64,000 nucleotides of DNA from Salinimicrobium profundisediminis (GTDB taxonomy: Bacteria > Bacteroidota > Bacteroidia > Flavobacteriales > Flavobacteriaceae): the NCBI RefSeq assembly GCF_026241755.1, contig NZ_JAPJDA010000019.1, positions 1-64,000 on the forward strand, given 5' to 3'. Under the pieces are notes generated by a model. It was not told the DNA's origin, ran no database searches, and saw only the letters and a list, made by a program, of their open reading frames with translations. This document shows, one piece after another, positions 8,469 to 17,431 of this stretch (position 1 is its first letter; every line of letters begins with the position of its first letter). The translations under genes were made by a program, and so were the position numbers.

Positions 8469-9074
8469 ATGAAGCATATACTTGAGAAATATATCCCTAC
8501 CCATGCTGTTGAACCAGTTTTTGGCTTAATTAAGGCCAATAATATTCACCTTAAAATTGTGAACGAAAGAAAAACCCGACATGGCGATTACCGCAGTTTG
8601 CCGGGAGGGGTTCATCAAATTACGGTGAATGCAAGTCTCAACGAGTATCGATTTCTTATTACGCTGGTTCATGAAATAGCACACCTGGTGGCTTTTGAAC
8701 ATTTTGGAAGGCAAATTAAACCTCATGGGGAGGAGTGGAAAAGGTGTTTCCAGAAGCTTATGCTTCCATTTATAAGACCCGAGATATTCCCGGTGCAGTT
8801 ACTGCCTTTAATTGCCAGGCACTTTAAAAATCCGAAGGCGAGCAGTGATACAGACGCTCATCTTTCGGTTGCCCTAAAACAGTTTGATGCCGAGAATGAC
8901 AAAAACTATATTTTTGAAATTCCGCAGGGAGGGGTTTTTAGAATATACAATGGCAGGATATTTAAAAAAGGCGAACGGCGTGTAAAAAGATATGAATGTG
9001 TAGAAGTGAAAACAGGCAGAATTTACCTGTTCCAGCCCAACGCAGAAGTGGAATTATTAAAAACAGCCAATTGA
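8469..9074 (+). CDS. SprT-like zinc metalloprotease domain protein
   Basis: Small cytoplasmic protein with the SprT/Spartan-type zincin signature: His68-Glu69-x-x-His72 (VHEIAH) and a third ligand His86 in HGEEW. In eukaryotes the family cuts DNA-protein crosslinks; the bacterial role is poorly known. The C-terminal part (about 100 residues) is basic but shows no clear four-cysteine zinc ribbon, unlike E. coli SprT. It is packed between the SDR gene (five bases) and manC (one base), so it is co-transcribed. No regulatory signal is visible. Confidence 0.85.
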   Translation: MKHILEKYIPTHAVEPVFGLIKANNIHLKIVNERKTRHGDYRSLPGGVHQITVNASLNEYRFLITLVHEIAHLVAFEHFGRQIKPHGEEWKRCFQKLMLPFIRPEIFPVQLLPLIARHFKNPKASSDTDAHLSVALKQFDAENDKNYIFEIPQGGVFRIYNGRIFKKGERRVKRYECVEVKTGRIYLFQPNAEVELLKTAN

Positions 9075-9075
9075 T

Positions 9076-10158
9076 ATGAAGGAGAATAATTTTGCAGTTT
9101 TAATGGCTGGCGGGGTAGGCTCCAGGTTTTGGCCAGTGAGCACTGCAGCAAAACCGAAACAGTTCAGGGATTTAATGGGTAAGGGGGAAACCCTTATTCA
9201 AACCACTTTTAAGCGCCTCACGCACTTAGTGCCTGCAAAGAATATATATGTACTCACCAATGAAGGTTATGAACACCTGGTGAAGGAGCAGTTGCCCGAG
9301 CTTGGCGAGGAACAAATTTTACTGGAACCGGTAATGCGTAATACCGCCCCGGCTGTGTTACTTGCGGCTCTAAAGATTAGAAAAAAAAACCGTGATGCGG
9401 TGATGGTCATGGCTCCCAGTGATCATTGGATAGAAGATGAACAGGCTTTCCTAGATGATATCACTATCGCTTTTGAAGCGGCACGGGAACAGGACAAGAT
9501 CCTTACTTTAGGGATAAAACCGACTTTTCCCAATACCGGTTATGGGTATATCAAATTCAATCCGTCGGCTCCGGGGAGAGTGAAGCCGGTGGAGTTATTT
9601 ACTGAAAAGCCTTCTTATGACGTCGCTAAAGATTTTCTAAAGAGTGGGAATTTCTTGTGGAATGCAGGCATCTTCGTCTGGAATGTAGATTATATAATCA
9701 GGTCATTTCAGAAAAACCTGGAACAAACTTTTGAGATCTTTTCAAAAGGGGAAGCTATATATAATACTTCCGAAGAAAAGAGTTTTATCAGGGAGAATTA
9801 TCTGGCAGCAGAAAATATTTCGATTGATTATGCCATTTTAGAGAAGGAACAGGGTACTATTGATGTGATCCCGGCTTCTTTTGACTGGAATGACCTGGGC
9901 ACCTGGGGTTCTCTTTATGAAGAGACAGGAAAGGATGAAGATGGTAACGTGGCGCTAAACGCCCGTCTTTTTGCTGAAAATGCCACGGGAAACCTGGTAT
10001 CTTCAGACAAAAATAAAGTGGTGGTCATTGAAGGATTGAAAGACTGTGTTATAGTAGACGAAAATGAGATTTTGCTCATTGTGCCGCGGGCAAAAGAGCA
10101 GGATATTAAAGGAATCAGAGAGCGGGTGAAAGAAAAATTCGGTCAAAATTTGGGCTAG
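9076..10158 (+). CDS. manC: Mannose-1-phosphate guanylyltransferase
   Basis: Makes GDP-mannose from mannose-1-phosphate and GTP for polysaccharides and glycoconjugates. The 360-residue protein has the nucleotidyltransferase signature GGVGSRFWPVS...KPKQF (about 12-25), MAPSDHW (about 113-119), FTEKP, FLWNAGIFVW and DWNDLGTWGSLYE. It ends without the phosphomannose isomerase domain found in long bifunctional homologues, so it is the monofunctional type. The gene symbol is by family (manC/cpsB type). It lies in the M28-SDR-SprT-DUF389 operon, one base after the SprT-like gene. Confidence 0.92.
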   Translation: MKENNFAVLMAGGVGSRFWPVSTAAKPKQFRDLMGKGETLIQTTFKRLTHLVPAKNIYVLTNEGYEHLVKEQLPELGEEQILLEPVMRNTAPAVLLAALKIRKKNRDAVMVMAPSDHWIEDEQAFLDDITIAFEAAREQDKILTLGIKPTFPNTGYGYIKFNPSAPGRVKPVELFTEKPSYDVAKDFLKSGNFLWNAGIFVWNVDYIIRSFQKNLEQTFEIFSKGEAIYNTSEEKSFIRENYLAAENISIDYAILEKEQGTIDVIPASFDWNDLGTWGSLYEETGKDEDGNVALNARLFAENATGNLVSSDKNKVVVIEGLKDCVIVDENEILLIVPRAKEQDIKGIRERVKEKFGQNLG

Positions 10159-10161
10159 AGA

Positions 10162-11586
10162 ATGGAAGATACATCAGGAAGTGGTACAGCAATGCCGGCA
10201 GGGCATGTGAACAAGGGCAAAACTGCTCTTCGGGAGATCAAGGAGTTTTTAAGGGAGCTTCTCGATATTCATGATGACACCGACAGGGAAACAACCCTGG
10301 AAACGGTGAAACGGGACATTTCCTTTAAAGGTCACAATGCCTGGATTCTCATATTCTCCATTTTTGTGGCTTCTATTGGCCTTAATGTGAGTAGTACTGC
10401 TGTGGTAATTGGTGCCATGCTTATTTCTCCTTTAATGGGGCCAATTGTAGGGATTGGTTTTTCTGTAGCTATAAATGATATTGATACTTTAAAACGAAGC
10501 CTCGTCAATTTAGGGGTGATGGTGTTCTTGAGTGTACTCACAGCTTATTTGTATTTTTTGATCTCTCCAATTAAAGAAGAAACACCTGAACTTGTAGCCA
10601 GGACTTATCCTACAATACTCGATGTTCTAATTGCCATTTTTGGAGGTTCGGCGCTTATTATAGCCAAAACAAAAAAAGGGGCGATTGCCAGTGTTATTAT
10701 GGGTGTGGCTATAGCCACGGCACTTATGCCGCCACTCTGTACGGTGGGATATGGGTTGGCGATAGCTAATTGGGAATATGCAGGGGGAGCTCTTTACCTG
10801 TTTACCATCAATTCCATTTTTATAGCCCTGTCCACTTTCCTAATGGCGAAACTACTGCGTTTCCCACTGGTTAAGTACGTGAACAGCAAGCGTAGAAGAA
10901 ACACCGCGCGTTTGGCTTCTTTGGTGGCAATCCTGGTAATGATACCCAGTATCATTTTATTTGTGAATCTACTGCGGGAACAGGTTTTTGTAAGTAAGAC
11001 AAAAGAATTTGTTCACGAGGTGGTGAATTATCCCGGGGCCGAAGTTGTTAAATTTGAACAGGATTACAAGACCAAGATCATTGAGATCTACCTGATTGGC
11101 CGGCCGGTGCCACAAGAGCAAATTGAACAGTGGGTACAGGCTATTACGCAGGTTCCCAACCTGGAGGATGTGGTGCTCGAAATACATCAGGGGTCTGACC
11201 AAAGTTCTGAACTGGCTAGCCGACTTTCTACCGAAGTGAGGGCAGGAATCCTTGAAGATCTTTATGTGAAAAATCAGCAACTGGTGGAGAATAAAGATGC
11301 CCGAATTCAGTTGCTCGAACAGGAGCTGGTAAAATATAGAAGTACCGGCATTCCTTTTGAAAGCGTTTCAAGAGAAGCCAAGATCAACTATTCCGAAATT
11401 CAGGAGATGAGCTATGCCAATAGTCTTGTCACGAACTTCTCGAAAATTGATACTATTCCTACCTTCAATGTAAAGTGGTCATCCAAATTGAATGCTGCAG
11501 CACGTAGATCTCAAATGAATAAGCTCGAAAAATGGTTACAGGTTCGCCTTTCGCTGGATACTCTTGTTGTAAGAACTGTAAATTAG
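10162..11586 (+). CDS. DUF389 family membrane protein
   Basis: Integral inner-membrane protein of unknown function (DUF389, TIGR00341-type). After a soluble N-terminus of about 60 residues come roughly six hydrophobic segments up to about residue 270. The family core is VASIGLNVSSTAVVIGAMLI followed by SPLMGPIVG. A 200-residue soluble C-terminal part follows, with a possible coiled-coil stretch around 375-405 (QLLEQELVKY). It is the last gene of the operon and converges on mlaF with only two bases between the stop codons. No intrinsic terminator is evident between them. Confidence 0.85.
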   Translation: MEDTSGSGTAMPAGHVNKGKTALREIKEFLRELLDIHDDTDRETTLETVKRDISFKGHNAWILIFSIFVASIGLNVSSTAVVIGAMLISPLMGPIVGIGFSVAINDIDTLKRSLVNLGVMVFLSVLTAYLYFLISPIKEETPELVARTYPTILDVLIAIFGGSALIIAKTKKGAIASVIMGVAIATALMPPLCTVGYGLAIANWEYAGGALYLFTINSIFIALSTFLMAKLLRFPLVKYVNSKRRRNTARLASLVAILVMIPSIILFVNLLREQVFVSKTKEFVHEVVNYPGAEVVKFEQDYKTKIIEIYLIGRPVPQEQIEQWVQAITQVPNLEDVVLEIHQGSDQSSELASRLSTEVRAGILEDLYVKNQQLVENKDARIQLLEQELVKYRSTGIPFESVSREAKINYSEIQEMSYANSLVTNFSKIDTIPTFNVKWSSKLNAAARRSQMNKLEKWLQVRLSLDTLVVRTVN

Positions 11587-11588
11587 CC

Positions 11589-12353
11589 TTAGAGGCCCTG
11601 TTGTTGGGCGTCCCGCACTTTCTTAAATAAATCTGAGGAGTAGACGAAATCTGTTACTGTTTTGTCGTCAGTTTTGAAAATCTGGCTTTTGTCCCCTTTC
11701 CATGCCAGTACCCCGTCTTTCAAAAAGGCGATATTTTCACCAATTTCCAGTACCGAGTTCATGTCGTGGGTAATCACTACCGTGGTGATATCATATTCCA
11801 CAGTGAGTTCGTGAATAAGATTATCTATCACCGTGGCAGTGCGTGGATCAAGCCCTGAGTTGGGTTCATCACAAAATAAGTATTTTGGACGATTCACAAT
11901 AGCCCGCGCAATAGCTACCCTTTTTTGCATCCCTCCACTTATTTCTGCCGGGTATTTGTTTCCCGAATCGGAAAGGTTCACTCTTTCAAGCACCTCATCA
12001 ACCCGGTCTTTAAGCTCTCTTTTTTTCTTTTTGGTAAACATTCTCAAAGGGAACATGACATTTTCCTGAACGGTCATGGAGTCAAACAAGGCTCCTCCCT
12101 GGAAGAGCATACCCATTTCCTGCCTCAGTTCCCTTTTTTGCTCATCGGTAAATGACGAATAGGCTTTTCCATCATACTCAATAGTACCTTCATCTGGAGT
12201 GAAGAGCCCAAGCATACTTTTCATCAAAACACTTTTACCTGAACCCGATTGCCCTATGATCAGGTTTGTCTTACCGGTTTCAAATACGAAATCAATACCC
12301 TTAAGGATATGCTCGTCATCAAAACTTTTCTTTAAACCTTTTACTTCGATCAT
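11589..12353 (-). CDS. mlaF: ABC transporter ATP-binding protein, MlaF-like
   Basis: ATPase of a phospholipid-trafficking ABC transporter that keeps outer membrane lipid asymmetry. The 254-residue protein contains Walker A GQSGSGKS (34-41), the ABC signature SGGMQKRVAIARA, Walker B LFCDEP and the switch histidine in VVITHDM. The MlaE-like permease gene immediately precedes it; its TAA stop and this ATG share one base (TAATG), so they are translationally coupled. The substrate-binding MCE protein (MlaD) is not in the window. Gene symbol is by family. Confidence 0.9.
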   Translation of the reverse strand: MIEVKGLKKSFDDEHILKGIDFVFETGKTNLIIGQSGSGKSVLMKSMLGLFTPDEGTIEYDGKAYSSFTDEQKRELRQEMGMLFQGGALFDSMTVQENVMFPLRMFTKKKKRELKDRVDEVLERVNLSDSGNKYPAEISGGMQKRVAIARAIVNRPKYLFCDEPNSGLDPRTATVIDNLIHELTVEYDITTVVITHDMNSVLEIGENIAFLKDGVLAWKGDKSQIFKTDDKTVTDFVYSSDLFKKVRDAQQQGL

Positions 12354-13090
12354 TAGCTAAGTAGTAATTGAGTTACTATGTAATTCGTAATAATAATAAC
12401 AACACTGGTCCATACAAAAGAGGTGGTACTTGCCTGTCCCACTTCCAAAGAACCTCCTTTCATGTAATAGCCATGGTAAGAAGGTACTGTGGCCAGTATA
12501 AAAGCAAAAAGGAAGGTTTTGAAAAACGCGTAAAATAGATGGTATGGATCAAATTCTTCCTGTAATCCCTGTAAAAAAACATCAGCTGGTACAAATCCTC
12601 CCATCACTGCTGCCGTGTAAGCTCCCATAATTCCCAGGAACATCGAAATAGCAATGAGAAATGGGTACGTGAGCATAGCAATAATCTTTGGGAAGACCAG
12701 GTAGTTGAGGGAATTGATCCCCATTACCTCGAGTGCATCTATTTGCTCGGTAACCCGCATTGAACCTATACTGGAAGTGATGAAAGATCCCACTTTTCCT
12801 GCCATAATGATAGAAATGAAAGTAGGGGCAAATTCCAGGATGATAGACTGTCTTGCTGCAAAAGCAATTAAACTTTTAGGGATTAACGGGTTGTTCAGGT
12901 TGAGTGCCGTTTGTAAAGCAACAACTGCACCTATAAAAAAGGATAGGAATGAAACAATTCCAAGAGACCCTATGATAACCACGTCTATTTCCTTAAAGAT
13001 CAGTTCTTTTAAAACCGAGCGTTTGGTCATTCTTCCAAACACACCCTTCAACATTAAAAAATATTCCCCAATAGACTGCAGGTATCTCAT
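12353..13090 (-). CDS. mlaE: ABC transporter permease, MlaE family
   Basis: Inner membrane permease of the Mla/MCE lipid transport system. The 245-residue protein has about five to six hydrophobic segments and the family signature around residues 110-150: GKVGSFITSSIGSMRVTEQI followed by DALEVMG. The start ATG at 13090 is the natural first Met (MRYLQSIGEYFL). It forms an operon with mlaF. It is divergent from pafA, with about 110 bases between the two start codons. Confidence 0.9.
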   Translation of the reverse strand: MRYLQSIGEYFLMLKGVFGRMTKRSVLKELIFKEIDVVIIGSLGIVSFLSFFIGAVVALQTALNLNNPLIPKSLIAFAARQSIILEFAPTFISIIMAGKVGSFITSSIGSMRVTEQIDALEVMGINSLNYLVFPKIIAMLTYPFLIAISMFLGIMGAYTAAVMGGFVPADVFLQGLQEEFDPYHLFYAFFKTFLFAFILATVPSYHGYYMKGGSLEVGQASTTSFVWTSVVIIITNYIVTQLLLS

Positions 13091-13201
13091 TGTAAGCTTT
13101 TGTTCTGGCTAAAATACTAATTTTTGAAAGAATGTATTTAAGCTTAACTTAATCTTTATACTCCTTAAACTTTGTATTTTTACAACACTAAAATTTATAT
13201 A

Positions 13202-14866
13202 ATGAGATATTTTATTCAGATTGTCCTGTTGTCCTTCTGTTTCTCGACAGTTAGTGCACAGGAAGCCCCTCAACGATCTTTTGATCCTGAAAAAGACCTT
13301 CATGCCACCCCAAAGCTCGTAGTGGGAGTGGTGGTAGACCAAATGCGATATGACTATATCACCAGGTTCTGGAACCACTTTGGTGATGATGGTTTTAAAA
13401 GGCTTGTTTCTGAAGGTTTTAACCTAAGGAACAACCATTTCAATTATATTCCTACATATACAGCGCCGGGACATGCTTCGGTTTATACTGGTACATCTCC
13501 TCAAACCCACGGAATTATTGGGAATAACTGGTATGATAAGTTTGATAAAGAATATGTGTATTGTGTAGAAGATCCCACAATAGATCCCGTGGGAACTGAA
13601 AACAAAGCCGGTAAAGTTTCACCCCACCGATTGATCACTACCACGGTGGCCGATGAAAACAGGCTGCATACACAAATGAGAGGGAAAACCATAGGTATAG
13701 CCTTAAAAGACAGAGGTGCCGTTCTTCCGGCAGGCCATACAGCCAATGCAGCGTACTGGTTTCATGGTCAGGATGAAGGCAGGTGGATCACCAGCTCTTT
13801 CTATACTAAGCAGTTACCTCAATGGGTGCAGAAATTTAATGCTTCAGGAAAAGCAGACAGCTATTTAAAGCCCTGGACTACTTTGGCTGACATTAATACT
13901 TACGTTGAAAGCGGTATTGATATCAACGATTTTGAAGGCGGCTTTAAAGGAAAAGCAGATACCGGATTTCCTTACGACCTAAAGTCTCTAAAAGAGCAAA
14001 ATGGAGGTTATGATATTTTAAAAGCTACTCCTTACGGAAACAGCCTTACTGCCGACTTTGCTATTGCAGCTCTTGATGGGGAACAATTGGGGCAGGATGC
14101 CGACACCGATTTCTTAACGGTAAGCTTCTCTTCAACAGATTATGTGGGGCATAACTTCGGCGTGAATTCAAAAGAGGTGCAGGATACTTACGTTAGGCTT
14201 GATCGTGATCTTGGAAAACTGCTGAAGGCGCTCGATCAAAAAGTAGGAGAGGGGAACTACACTTTGTTCCTTACTTCCGATCATGGGGGAGTTCAAGTAC
14301 CTGCTTACCTGGAAACCGTCGGGATTCCATCAGGCTATTTTGAGTGGGACAAGCTTAAAAAAGAGCTCAATAATTTCCTCAGCAGTAAATTTCAGAAAGA
14401 TAACCTTGTAGAGAACATTTCGAATAATCAAATCTTCTTCAACTACGATGAGGTCTTGAAAATGGACATTTCTTCTGAAAAACTTCAGCAGGAGATCATG
14501 CATTTTCTGCTTCAGTATGAAAATATCAGCATGGTGTTCACCAGAAGTCAGTTACAATCAGCCAGGTTTTCAGAAAAAATTGCATCGGCTGTTGATAACG
14601 GATTCAATCAAAAAAGGAGTGGTGATGTGGCGATAATTCTTGAACCTTCGGTGATTTCTTATTCCCGTACCGGCTCAACCCATGGTTCGGGTAATAACTA
14701 TGATACCCATGCGCCGCTTATTTTCTTCGGAAAAGGTATCAAAGCGGGCAACAGTCTCGAAAGAACCGAAATAGTAGATATTGCACCAACAATTTCGGCG
14801 CTATTGGGGATCCCGTTTCCTAATGGGGCTACAGGGCGGCCGTTATATATGGTCTTTGCCAGGTAG
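13202..14866 (+). CDS. pafA: Alkaline phosphatase PafA
   Basis: Secreted or periplasmic phosphate-irrepressible alkaline phosphatase of the PafA type, releasing phosphate from organic esters. Features: signal peptide (about 19 residues, ending STVSAQ), metal-binding Asp46 in VVVDQMRYD, nucleophile Thr87 in YTAPGHAS, SSTDYVGH, TSDHGG and the late metal His in STHGSGNNYDTHAPL. I use ATG 13202; an upstream TTG at 13172 overlaps a TATTTTTA promoter-like box (13175-13182). The stop codon abuts the stop of the convergent glycosyltransferase gene with no gap, and its terminator lies within that gene. Confidence 0.93.
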   Translation: MRYFIQIVLLSFCFSTVSAQEAPQRSFDPEKDLHATPKLVVGVVVDQMRYDYITRFWNHFGDDGFKRLVSEGFNLRNNHFNYIPTYTAPGHASVYTGTSPQTHGIIGNNWYDKFDKEYVYCVEDPTIDPVGTENKAGKVSPHRLITTTVADENRLHTQMRGKTIGIALKDRGAVLPAGHTANAAYWFHGQDEGRWITSSFYTKQLPQWVQKFNASGKADSYLKPWTTLADINTYVESGIDINDFEGGFKGKADTGFPYDLKSLKEQNGGYDILKATPYGNSLTADFAIAALDGEQLGQDADTDFLTVSFSSTDYVGHNFGVNSKEVQDTYVRLDRDLGKLLKALDQKVGEGNYTLFLTSDHGGVQVPAYLETVGIPSGYFEWDKLKKELNNFLSSKFQKDNLVENISNNQIFFNYDEVLKMDISSEKLQQEIMHFLLQYENISMVFTRSQLQSARFSEKIASAVDNGFNQKRSGDVAIILEPSVISYSRTGSTHGSGNNYDTHAPLIFFGKGIKAGNSLERTEIVDIAPTISALLGIPFPNGATGRPLYMVFAR

Positions 14867-15715
14867 CTAGAAGATTTTTGACAGCATTTTTTTATACCGG
14901 AGCCTTCTTATGAAGGCTCCTTCTTTTTTATCTACCAAAAATGGCATTTTTGAAGCCTTAGCCCTTCTATAGCCTTCCAGGTAATCTAATGCAAGTGCGG
15001 CATTTCCTTTTTTAAGCGCGAGCTTCACCGAAGCAATCGAAGTAATAACCCAGCCGTAGCGCAGCTTGTAAAAAGCTTCTCCCTGTTTCCATTTTGCGGC
15101 TTTGTTATAGGTGAATCCGGTGGGGCGAAGGTGTTTAACAGCCAGAGAGGCATCGGTTTTGATCTTCCAGCCGTGAAACTGTGCCAGTAATTCATCCACG
15201 GTATCCCAACCCATAGAAGGTTTAAGTCCGCCAATGTCTTTAAAACAGGCTTTTCGGTAAGCCTTTAAAGCTCCCCGAATATGGTCTTTTCCGGTTAAAT
15301 TTTCCAGCTGCCATTTTCCGTCTTTTTCAAGGTGGCAAAACCCTCCTGCCATTCCCACTTTTGGATCTTCCTTAAAATGCCTGCTAATGGTTTCGAGGTA
15401 GTCTTCTGGAAAGATCAAATCGGCATCAAATTTACAGATGACGTCGTAGTTTTGATCCAGCTGGTTTAATCCGTGGTTAAAGGCGTTTACCACCTTGCTT
15501 CCTGGCAAATGTGCTTCGGAAGAAGTGGTGCTCACAAGGGAAATGAAAGGGAATTTATCAGCATAATCTTTCACTACCTGTGCTGTAGCGTCCGAAGATT
15601 GGTCGTCAACCACTACCAGCTTTTTGGGCTGCAGGGTTTGTTCAGAAAGCGACTTCAGGGTTTGCCCTATAAATGCTGCCTCATTATGTGCAGGGATGAC
15701 GATGTAGAATTTCAC
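14867..15715 (-). CDS. Glycosyltransferase family 2
   Basis: Predicted inverting GT-A glycosyltransferase using a nucleotide sugar. The 282-residue protein starts with YIVIPAHNEAAFIGQTL and shows VVVDDQSSDAT (about 34-44), the metal-binding D-x-D as KFDADL near residue 95, and GWDTVDE further on. There is no membrane anchor. Acceptor and sugar are unknown. It is preceded on the same strand by a methyltransferase and a ketoacyl synthase III. The 3' end of the gene contains a plus-strand terminator for pafA and a perfect copy of the dispersed palindrome (encoding SKMPFL). Confidence 0.88.
   Translation of the reverse strand: MKFYIVIPAHNEAAFIGQTLKSLSEQTLQPKKLVVVDDQSSDATAQVVKDYADKFPFISLVSTTSSEAHLPGSKVVNAFNHGLNQLDQNYDVICKFDADLIFPEDYLETISRHFKEDPKVGMAGGFCHLEKDGKWQLENLTGKDHIRGALKAYRKACFKDIGGLKPSMGWDTVDELLAQFHGWKIKTDASLAVKHLRPTGFTYNKAAKWKQGEAFYKLRYGWVITSIASVKLALKKGNAALALDYLEGYRRAKASKMPFLVDKKEGAFIRRLRYKKMLSKIF
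14899..14929 (+). terminator. pafA terminator embedded in the glycosyltransferase gene
   Basis: On the plus strand GGAGCCTTC pairs perfectly with GAAGGCTCC around TTAT, followed by TTCTTTTTT. It lies 33 bases past the pafA stop but inside the last codons of the convergent glycosyltransferase gene, where the minus strand encodes KEGAFIRRL. Confidence 0.8.
14936..14952. repeat. Dispersed palindrome copy 2 (perfect)
   Basis: CAAAAATGGCATTTTTG, with 8-base arms around one central base. It lies within the glycosyltransferase gene, minus-strand coding SKMPFL, with the first C in the second codon position. Confidence 0.9.
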
Positions 15716-15828
15716 TGGTTCAAAACTTTCAGTAAAAGTACAATTTCTGAGCCTCTGTTTCCGAAGCAGGAGAGATTAGAGTATAACTGTAATTACGCTG
15801 TATATTGCTTCAATAGAAAAAGAGGTGT

Positions 15829-15845
15829 CAAAAATGGCATTTTTG
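15829..15845. repeat. Dispersed palindrome copy 3 (perfect, longest arms)
   Basis: CAAAAATGGCATTTTTG. Symmetry extends two more bases on each side (GT...AC, 15827-15847), giving 10-base arms. It lies in the 135-base gap between the methyltransferase and glycosyltransferase genes, a few bases beyond the methyltransferase stop. No T tract follows, so it does not look like a terminator. Confidence 0.9.
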
Positions 15846-15850
15846 ACGGG

Positions 15851-16372
15851 TTATTTTTTCTCGGCATACACTCCGTAGTAGCGGGGCGTGAACTGTCTAA
15901 GCAGCGGCCTTACTCCAATCTTCTTTACAGGGTTTGTCCATTTGTGCCGTTCCTTTATTTCCCAGCCGGCTTTCTCCAGCAGCCAGTCAAACTGCCAGTC
16001 TTCGAACTCATGGTAATGCCGGTCCCATTTATCGGTTTTACTGCGATAGGCGGGAGAGAACCACAGGCTTAACGGGATGGTAGTAACCAGTTTTTTAGCG
16101 CGTATGTCCCTAAGTACATTAAACGGGGCCACAAGATGCTCAAAGATCTCAAAGGCAGTGACAATTTCTGCATTAGAGTTTTTCACACTTGTGGTGTCCA
16201 AATCCAGGTCTTCTCCTGTAGTATTGGTGACCTGGTAGCCCTGTGCTTGCATTAGCTCACTAAACGGATTTCTCACGCCCAGGTCCAGAATACTGGCGGG
16301 AGCAGGAGCAACATGGGTCAAGAATTCAAGGGTTTCTTTATATCGCTTGTTCGGGAAACTCTTTTCGTACAT
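15851..16372 (-). CDS. Class I SAM-dependent methyltransferase
   Basis: Small (173 residues) Rossmann-fold methyltransferase. SILDLGVRNP at about 28-37 is the SAM-binding motif I region, AEIVTAFEIFEHL (about 68-80) the acidic motif II region, and LVTTIPLSLW the post-motif strand. The substrate is unknown; a C-terminal WDRHYHEFEDWQFDWLLEKA helix pair is typical of ubiE/type-11-like sugar or lipid methyltransferases. The ATG directly follows the KAS III stop (no gap), so the two are co-transcribed. Confidence 0.82.
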   Translation of the reverse strand: MYEKSFPNKRYKETLEFLTHVAPAPASILDLGVRNPFSELMQAQGYQVTNTTGEDLDLDTTSVKNSNAEIVTAFEIFEHLVAPFNVLRDIRAKKLVTTIPLSLWFSPAYRSKTDKWDRHYHEFEDWQFDWLLEKAGWEIKERHKWTNPVKKIGVRPLLRQFTPRYYGVYAEKK

Positions 16373-17431
16373 CTAGAACTGGTACACAATGGCATTAATA
16401 TTCATCCCGGCACCCACGCTGGCTAAAATGATCACATCTCCTTTTTCGAGGGTCTGGCCGTCCATCTTTTTCTTCAGGATAAGGTCGAGCAGGGTAGGTA
16501 CGGTAGCAACACTACTGTTGCCAAGTTTATCAATACTCATTGGCATTATACCCTCTGGCACCTGTTGCCCGTAAAGCCTGTAAAAACGTTTTACAATGGC
16601 TTCATCCATTTTCTCATTGGCCTGGTGAATGAGGATCTTCTTAATATCTTCTATCTTTTTGCCACTTTTCTCAAGGCAGCTCTTCATGGCATTAGGAACA
16701 TGGCTCAATGCAAATTCGTAGATCTTACGGCCGTGCATTTTAATGTATCGGCGGTCATCTGTAGCCTTAGCATTATTTGATTTTCCGAAGAAAATGAAAT
16801 TAGCTTCTTCAAACGAGTAAGTGGCACTTTCATGGGCCAGGATCCCTCCTTCTTCTTCGCTGGCTTCAATCACGGTAGCTCCTGCTCCATCTGAGTAGAT
16901 CATGGAGTCCCGGTCGTGCTTGTCTATTACCCGCGACAGAGTTTCCGAACCAATAACAAGGCATTTTTTTGCCATGCCGCTTTGTATGAAAGCTTTTGCC
17001 TGGATTACTGCTTCAACCCATCCCGGACAGCCAAAAAGTATATCATAAGCAACGCATTTTGGATTCTTAATGCGCAGTTTATGTTTTACCCTGGTGGCAA
17101 GACTGGGAACGGTGTCGCTCTGTAAGTCATTGTGAAGTACATCGCCATAGTTATGGGCAACGATTAGGTAATCGAGTTCTTCAGGATCAATCCCGGCATC
17201 TTCTATTGCACTGTTGGCAGCGAGATAAGCAATGTCAGAATTGTTAAGCTCATTATGCGCGTACCGCCTTTCGGCAATACCGGTTATAGCTTTAAATTTT
17301 TCAATGATAACTGCATTGGGTTGGGAAAAGGTGGAACCATCCTCATATAAAAATTCATGTTTTTGAAAGTCTGAATTTTTTTCAACTCTGCCTGGGATGT
17401 AACTTCCCACCCCTGTGATTTTTATGCTCAT
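16373..17431 (-). CDS. 3-oxoacyl-ACP synthase III family protein (ketosynthase III)
   Basis: Thiolase-fold condensing enzyme that joins an acyl-CoA starter to malonyl-ACP or a related partner. The 352-residue protein has the complete triad: Cys135 in LFGCPGW, His in IHQANEKMD (about 274) and Asn in LGNSSVAT (about 305), and ends with SVGAGMNINAIVYQF. It may be a fatty-acid FabH or a paralogue devoted to a special lipid or pigment. Its direct coupling to a methyltransferase and a glycosyltransferase, rather than to fab genes, favours the latter, but this is inference. Confidence 0.88.
   Translation of the reverse strand: MSIKITGVGSYIPGRVEKNSDFQKHEFLYEDGSTFSQPNAVIIEKFKAITGIAERRYAHNELNNSDIAYLAANSAIEDAGIDPEELDYLIVAHNYGDVLHNDLQSDTVPSLATRVKHKLRIKNPKCVAYDILFGCPGWVEAVIQAKAFIQSGMAKKCLVIGSETLSRVIDKHDRDSMIYSDGAGATVIEASEEEGGILAHESATYSFEEANFIFFGKSNNAKATDDRRYIKMHGRKIYEFALSHVPNAMKSCLEKSGKKIEDIKKILIHQANEKMDEAIVKRFYRLYGQQVPEGIMPMSIDKLGNSSVATVPTLLDLILKKKMDGQTLEKGDVIILASVGAGMNINAIVYQF

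Noticed and set aside
15829-15845. Palindrome copy as terminator of the methyltransferase gene
   Set aside because: It lies just past the stop, but no T tract follows on the minus strand and the same palindrome occurs inside genes, so termination cannot explain it.
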